A stretch of DNA of 7,444 nucleotides from an uncultured cyanobacterium (lineage in GTDB: Bacteria > Cyanobacteriota > Vampirovibrionia > Gastranaerophilales > Gastranaerophilaceae). Both the position numbers and the translations under genes were made by a program. The stretch lies in NCBI GenBank assembly GCA_947073895.1, contig CAMTNN010000070.1:1-7444 (forward strand), read 5' to 3'. This document shows positions 5,664 through 7,444 of the stretch, piece after piece (the stretch's first letter is position 1; every line of letters begins with the position of its first letter). The notes under the pieces are model-generated. The model was not told where the DNA came from. It worked only from the letters and a program-made list of their open reading frames with translations, and ran no database searches.

Positions 5664-6110
5664 CTACCTTTTTAAACTACGCTCAATATCCCTGCTTTGC
5701 GCTTTCTTAGCAATTGCTTCACGCTTGTCGTAAAGTTTTTTCCCTTTTGCAAGACCTATTTCTATCTTAGCAAAACCATGTGATAAAAACAATTCCAGCG
5801 GAACTATTGTATAGCCGTCTTTTTTGATTTTACCGAGCATTTTCATAATTTCCTGTTTGTTCAACAATAGCTTTCTTACTCTGTCAGGTACGTGATTGTA
5901 TCTGTTTCCCTGATCGTAAGGTGAAATATGCATATTGTATAAGAAAACTTCTCCGTCTTCGATTTTTGCGAAACTGTCTTTAAGATTAAGCATGCCTTTA
6001 CGGATAGATTTAATTTCCGTTCCTGTTAGCACAATCCCTGCGACAAATTTATCAAAAATCAAAAAATCATGAAATGCTTTTCTGTTTGTTGAGATAACCT
6101 TTTTGTCCAT
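5664..6110 (-). CDS. smpB: SsrA-binding protein SmpB
   Basis: SmpB binds tmRNA and brings it with EF-Tu to ribosomes stalled on mRNAs lacking a stop codon, starting trans-translation. The 148-residue sequence follows the family from end to end: NRKAFHDF (9-16), GIVLTGTEIKSIRKG (25-39), LKDSFAKIEDGEVFLYNMHI (43-62) continuing into SPY, then GNRYNHVPDRVRKLLLNKQE (68-87), IVPLELFLSHGFAKIEIGLA (102-121), then KGKKLYDKR (122-130) and a basic C-terminal tail (RDIERSLKR) that enters the mRNA channel. Length is normal and all motifs are intact. The ATG at 6110 lacks an SD; an extended -10 (TGCTATAAT) ends six bases before it, suggesting a leaderless transcript in addition to readthrough from holB, 19 bases upstream. 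The tmRNA gene itself is not in this window. Confidence 0.98.
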   Translation of the reverse strand: MDKKVISTNRKAFHDFLIFDKFVAGIVLTGTEIKSIRKGMLNLKDSFAKIEDGEVFLYNMHISPYDQGNRYNHVPDRVRKLLLNKQEIMKMLGKIKKDGYTIVPLELFLSHGFAKIEIGLAKGKKLYDKREAIAKKAQSRDIERSLKR

Positions 6111-6116
6111 AGAGGT

Positions 6117-6125
6117 ATTATAGCA
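6117..6125 (-). promoter_or_regulatory. Extended -10 promoter of smpB with leaderless geometry
   Basis: TGCTATAAT on the minus strand is a full extended -10 and TATAAT consensus. Six bases (ACCTCT) separate it from the smpB ATG, placing the expected transcription start at or next to the A of the start codon. The -35 region is weak (AAACTT at 17 bases), which extended -10 promoters tolerate. It lies in the 19-bp gap after holB. Confidence 0.6.
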
Positions 6126-6129
6126 TAAA

Positions 6130-6975
6130 TCAAATAATAAGTTTTAAACATAAATCATCAAAGATATTTGCAGGTTTAATTCCGAGTTTTGCTTGTTTTT
6201 TAGCTTCTTCTACTAACTTAATATCTTTTATAAATTTGTTTTCTCGCGGGTTAGATTTTAATACGCTTAAAATGTAATTCTGAATACTTTCTAATATCTT
6301 AAGAGTAGGAATTTCTTTATTTAAATCCTGTAATTTTTGTGAAATATCAAAAATATCTTTGCGCTCAAAATCCCAGTAATCAGTAAATACGCCCTCTATT
6401 GCAGAATAATCGTAATCAGCTTTTGCACTTGACGGTACAAAGAAACATTGTGAGCGCGAAATAATGGTTGATAATAAATCATCAATATATCTGCATAAGA
6501 ATATAAAGGTTACACCAGGCTGTGGTTCTTCAATGATTTTAAGTAATGAGTTTGCAGTTTCTGCTTGAAAATTAACCTGATTCAATCCGGCAATGTTACC
6601 TTCTTCGTCTTTATCACAGAAAATAAATACTCTATGGAATTCCGATGCGTTAACAAGTGATTCTTTAATAAACGCGGATTGTTTAATTGAAATAACAGTT
6701 TTTGAATCATCATCTTCAGGCTTGTTATCAACTCTTGAGATGGTCATTACTGCAGGATGGGAATCCTCTCTAATCCATTTGCAGTTTAAACAATCGCAAT
6801 CGTCTGCTTTATTTTTTTGACAATTTAAAAATCGTGCAATTTCTTTTGATAAGGTATATTGCGCGTCTAAATCGTTTCCGTAAAAAAGAATACTCTGTGG
6901 AAGAGGACGTGTGTTGTCATTTAAAGCCTGAGTAAAATAATTTGTTAAAAACGGATATCTATCTGATAAGAGCAC
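6130..6975 (-). CDS. holB: DNA polymerase III clamp-loader subunit delta prime
   Basis: Delta prime is the stator subunit of the clamp loader, which loads the sliding clamp together with delta and tau/gamma. The 281 residues (from the GTG at 6975) show the AAA+ layout: ILFYGNDLDAQYTLSKEIAR (about 29-48) in the P-loop position but without the GKT/S lysine, a zinc-module cysteine set C52, C60, C62 and C65, and the signature TANSLLKIIEEPQPGVTFIF (140-159). STIISRSQ (about 169-176) occupies the SRC sensor/finger position with Ser replacing Cys and the arginine retained. Loss of the P-loop is normal for many delta prime proteins. The C-terminal 80 residues are divergent. Start choice: GGAGG at 6986-6982 abuts the TTG at 6981 but is six bases before the GTG at 6975, so the GTG is preferred. 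It overlaps the end of holA by 17 bases. Confidence 0.94.
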   Translation of the reverse strand: MLLSDRYPFLTNYFTQALNDNTRPLPQSILFYGNDLDAQYTLSKEIARFLNCQKNKADDCDCLNCKWIREDSHPAVMTISRVDNKPEDDDSKTVISIKQSAFIKESLVNASEFHRVFIFCDKDEEGNIAGLNQVNFQAETANSLLKIIEEPQPGVTFIFLCRYIDDLLSTIISRSQCFFVPSSAKADYDYSAIEGVFTDYWDFERKDIFDISQKLQDLNKEIPTLKILESIQNYILSVLKSNPRENKFIKDIKLVEEAKKQAKLGIKPANIFDDLCLKLII

Positions 6976-7444
6976 ACTCAACCTCCGAAACTATATCAAG
7001 CGCTTCTGCTGATTTAATACGACATTCAACTTCATATAAGTTTTGTTTTAAATTAACTAAATCAGATGCACTTGTGTTTTTTAGTTTTGCTAAAGACTGT
7101 TTTACTACAAATTCGTGCTGACCTGTAAGTTTAGAAAGCTCAGCAGGAGAACAGCTTTTTGATTTTGTTTTAAGAATAATCCATTTTCTAAGCATAGTCT
7201 GAACTGCCGCAAGGATTTCAAGCGGATGCTTTTTGTCCGTAAGTTTTTTGAACTCCAAAAGCGCCCTGTCTTTTCTATTTGTCATAAGCATTTCTGTAAT
7301 ATTAAACAAATCCTGATTTGATATAGAAATATCTTCAACCATCCTGCGTGTAACTGTTTTTTCAGGATAAGCCATTAACTTGAGTTTGTCTAACTCTCCG
7401 TCAAACTGTCTCAGATTGTTTCCCAGTTGTTCGATTAATAACTC
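6959..7444 (-). CDS. holA: DNA polymerase III clamp-loader subunit delta, C-terminal part (5' end outside window)
   Basis: The frame is open from the window edge at 7444 to the TAG at 6961-6959, giving 161 residues; the ATG at 7375 is internal. Delta opens the beta clamp ring during loading. The fragment covers the end of the AAA+ region and the collar domain: ELLIEQLGNNLRQFDGELDK at the edge matches the family's LxExxGxDLRxLxNELEKL, followed by RRMVEDISISNQDLFNITEM, then KDRALLEFKKLTDKKHPLEI and the following hydrophobic helix with MLRKWIILKTK, and a final GQHEFVVKQSLAKLKNTSAS matching the collar motif before the last helices. The N-terminal nucleotide-binding-fold domain and the clamp-opening residues are missing only because of the window edge. 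Overlap with holB suggests coupled, near-equal synthesis of the two clamp-loader arms. Confidence 0.92.
   Translation of the reverse strand, partial: ELLIEQLGNNLRQFDGELDKLKLMAYPEKTVTRRMVEDISISNQDLFNITEMLMTNRKDRALLEFKKLTDKKHPLEILAAVQTMLRKWIILKTKSKSCSPAELSKLTGQHEFVVKQSLAKLKNTSASDLVNLKQNLYEVECRIKSAEALDIVSEVECALIR
6982..6986 (-). promoter_or_regulatory. Ribosome binding site selecting the GTG start of holB
   Basis: GGAGG directly precedes a TTG (6981-6979), too close for its use, and lies six bases before the GTG at 6975-6973. The site is inside the holA coding region, which fits translational coupling of delta and delta prime. Confidence 0.75.

Noticed and set aside
6976..6981. holB start at the TTG at 6981
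   Set aside because: The SD GGAGG directly abuts this codon, leaving no spacer; the GTG at 6975 has a six-base spacer.

Overview
This is an AT-rich bacterial stretch (about one-third G+C by eye) using the standard bacterial code: TGA, TAA and TAG all appear as stops. It carries chromosomal housekeeping genes and a small accessory island. The host cannot be named from this sequence alone. A host-associated, low-GC bacterium such as a Gastranaerophilales (Melainabacteria/Vampirovibrionia) member is a low-confidence guess from protein style and composition.

Plus strand, 1-3004: the end of a peptide-type ABC importer operon. It holds the C-terminal part of a family 5 solute-binding protein and the two permeases, DppB-like and DppC-like. 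The three genes are packed with a 1-nt overlap and a 5-nt gap, and each permease has a strong Shine-Dalgarno (SD) sequence. No ATPase gene follows, so the ATPases must lie upstream or elsewhere.

Minus strand, 3037-4503: the accessory part. An XRE-type regulator gene (4177-4503) lies upstream of a LysM-domain gene (3037-4026) on the same strand. The LysM protein has no signal peptide, two nearly identical lysine-rich 33-residue repeats encoded by 99-bp DNA repeats, and a glycine-rich hydrophobic C-terminus like those of membrane-inserting effectors. Palindromes lie upstream of both genes. A rho-independent terminator for this strand overlaps the end of dppC. If the window holds an undescribed system, it is this pair.

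Minus strand, 4586-7444: a tight housekeeping block read right to left. In order it holds holA (clamp-loader delta, 5' end outside the window), holB (delta prime), smpB (tmRNA partner), an unrecognised coiled-coil protein, and a YkgJ-type cysteine-cluster protein. Most junctions overlap or nearly touch. SD position argues that holB starts at a GTG (6975) and the ykgJ-like gene at a TTG (5053). smpB has no SD, but an extended -10 sits exactly six bases before its ATG, so it may be transcribed as a leaderless mRNA as well as from the operon.

No stretch longer than 300 bases lacks a gene. No tRNA, rRNA, CRISPR array or insertion sequence was seen.
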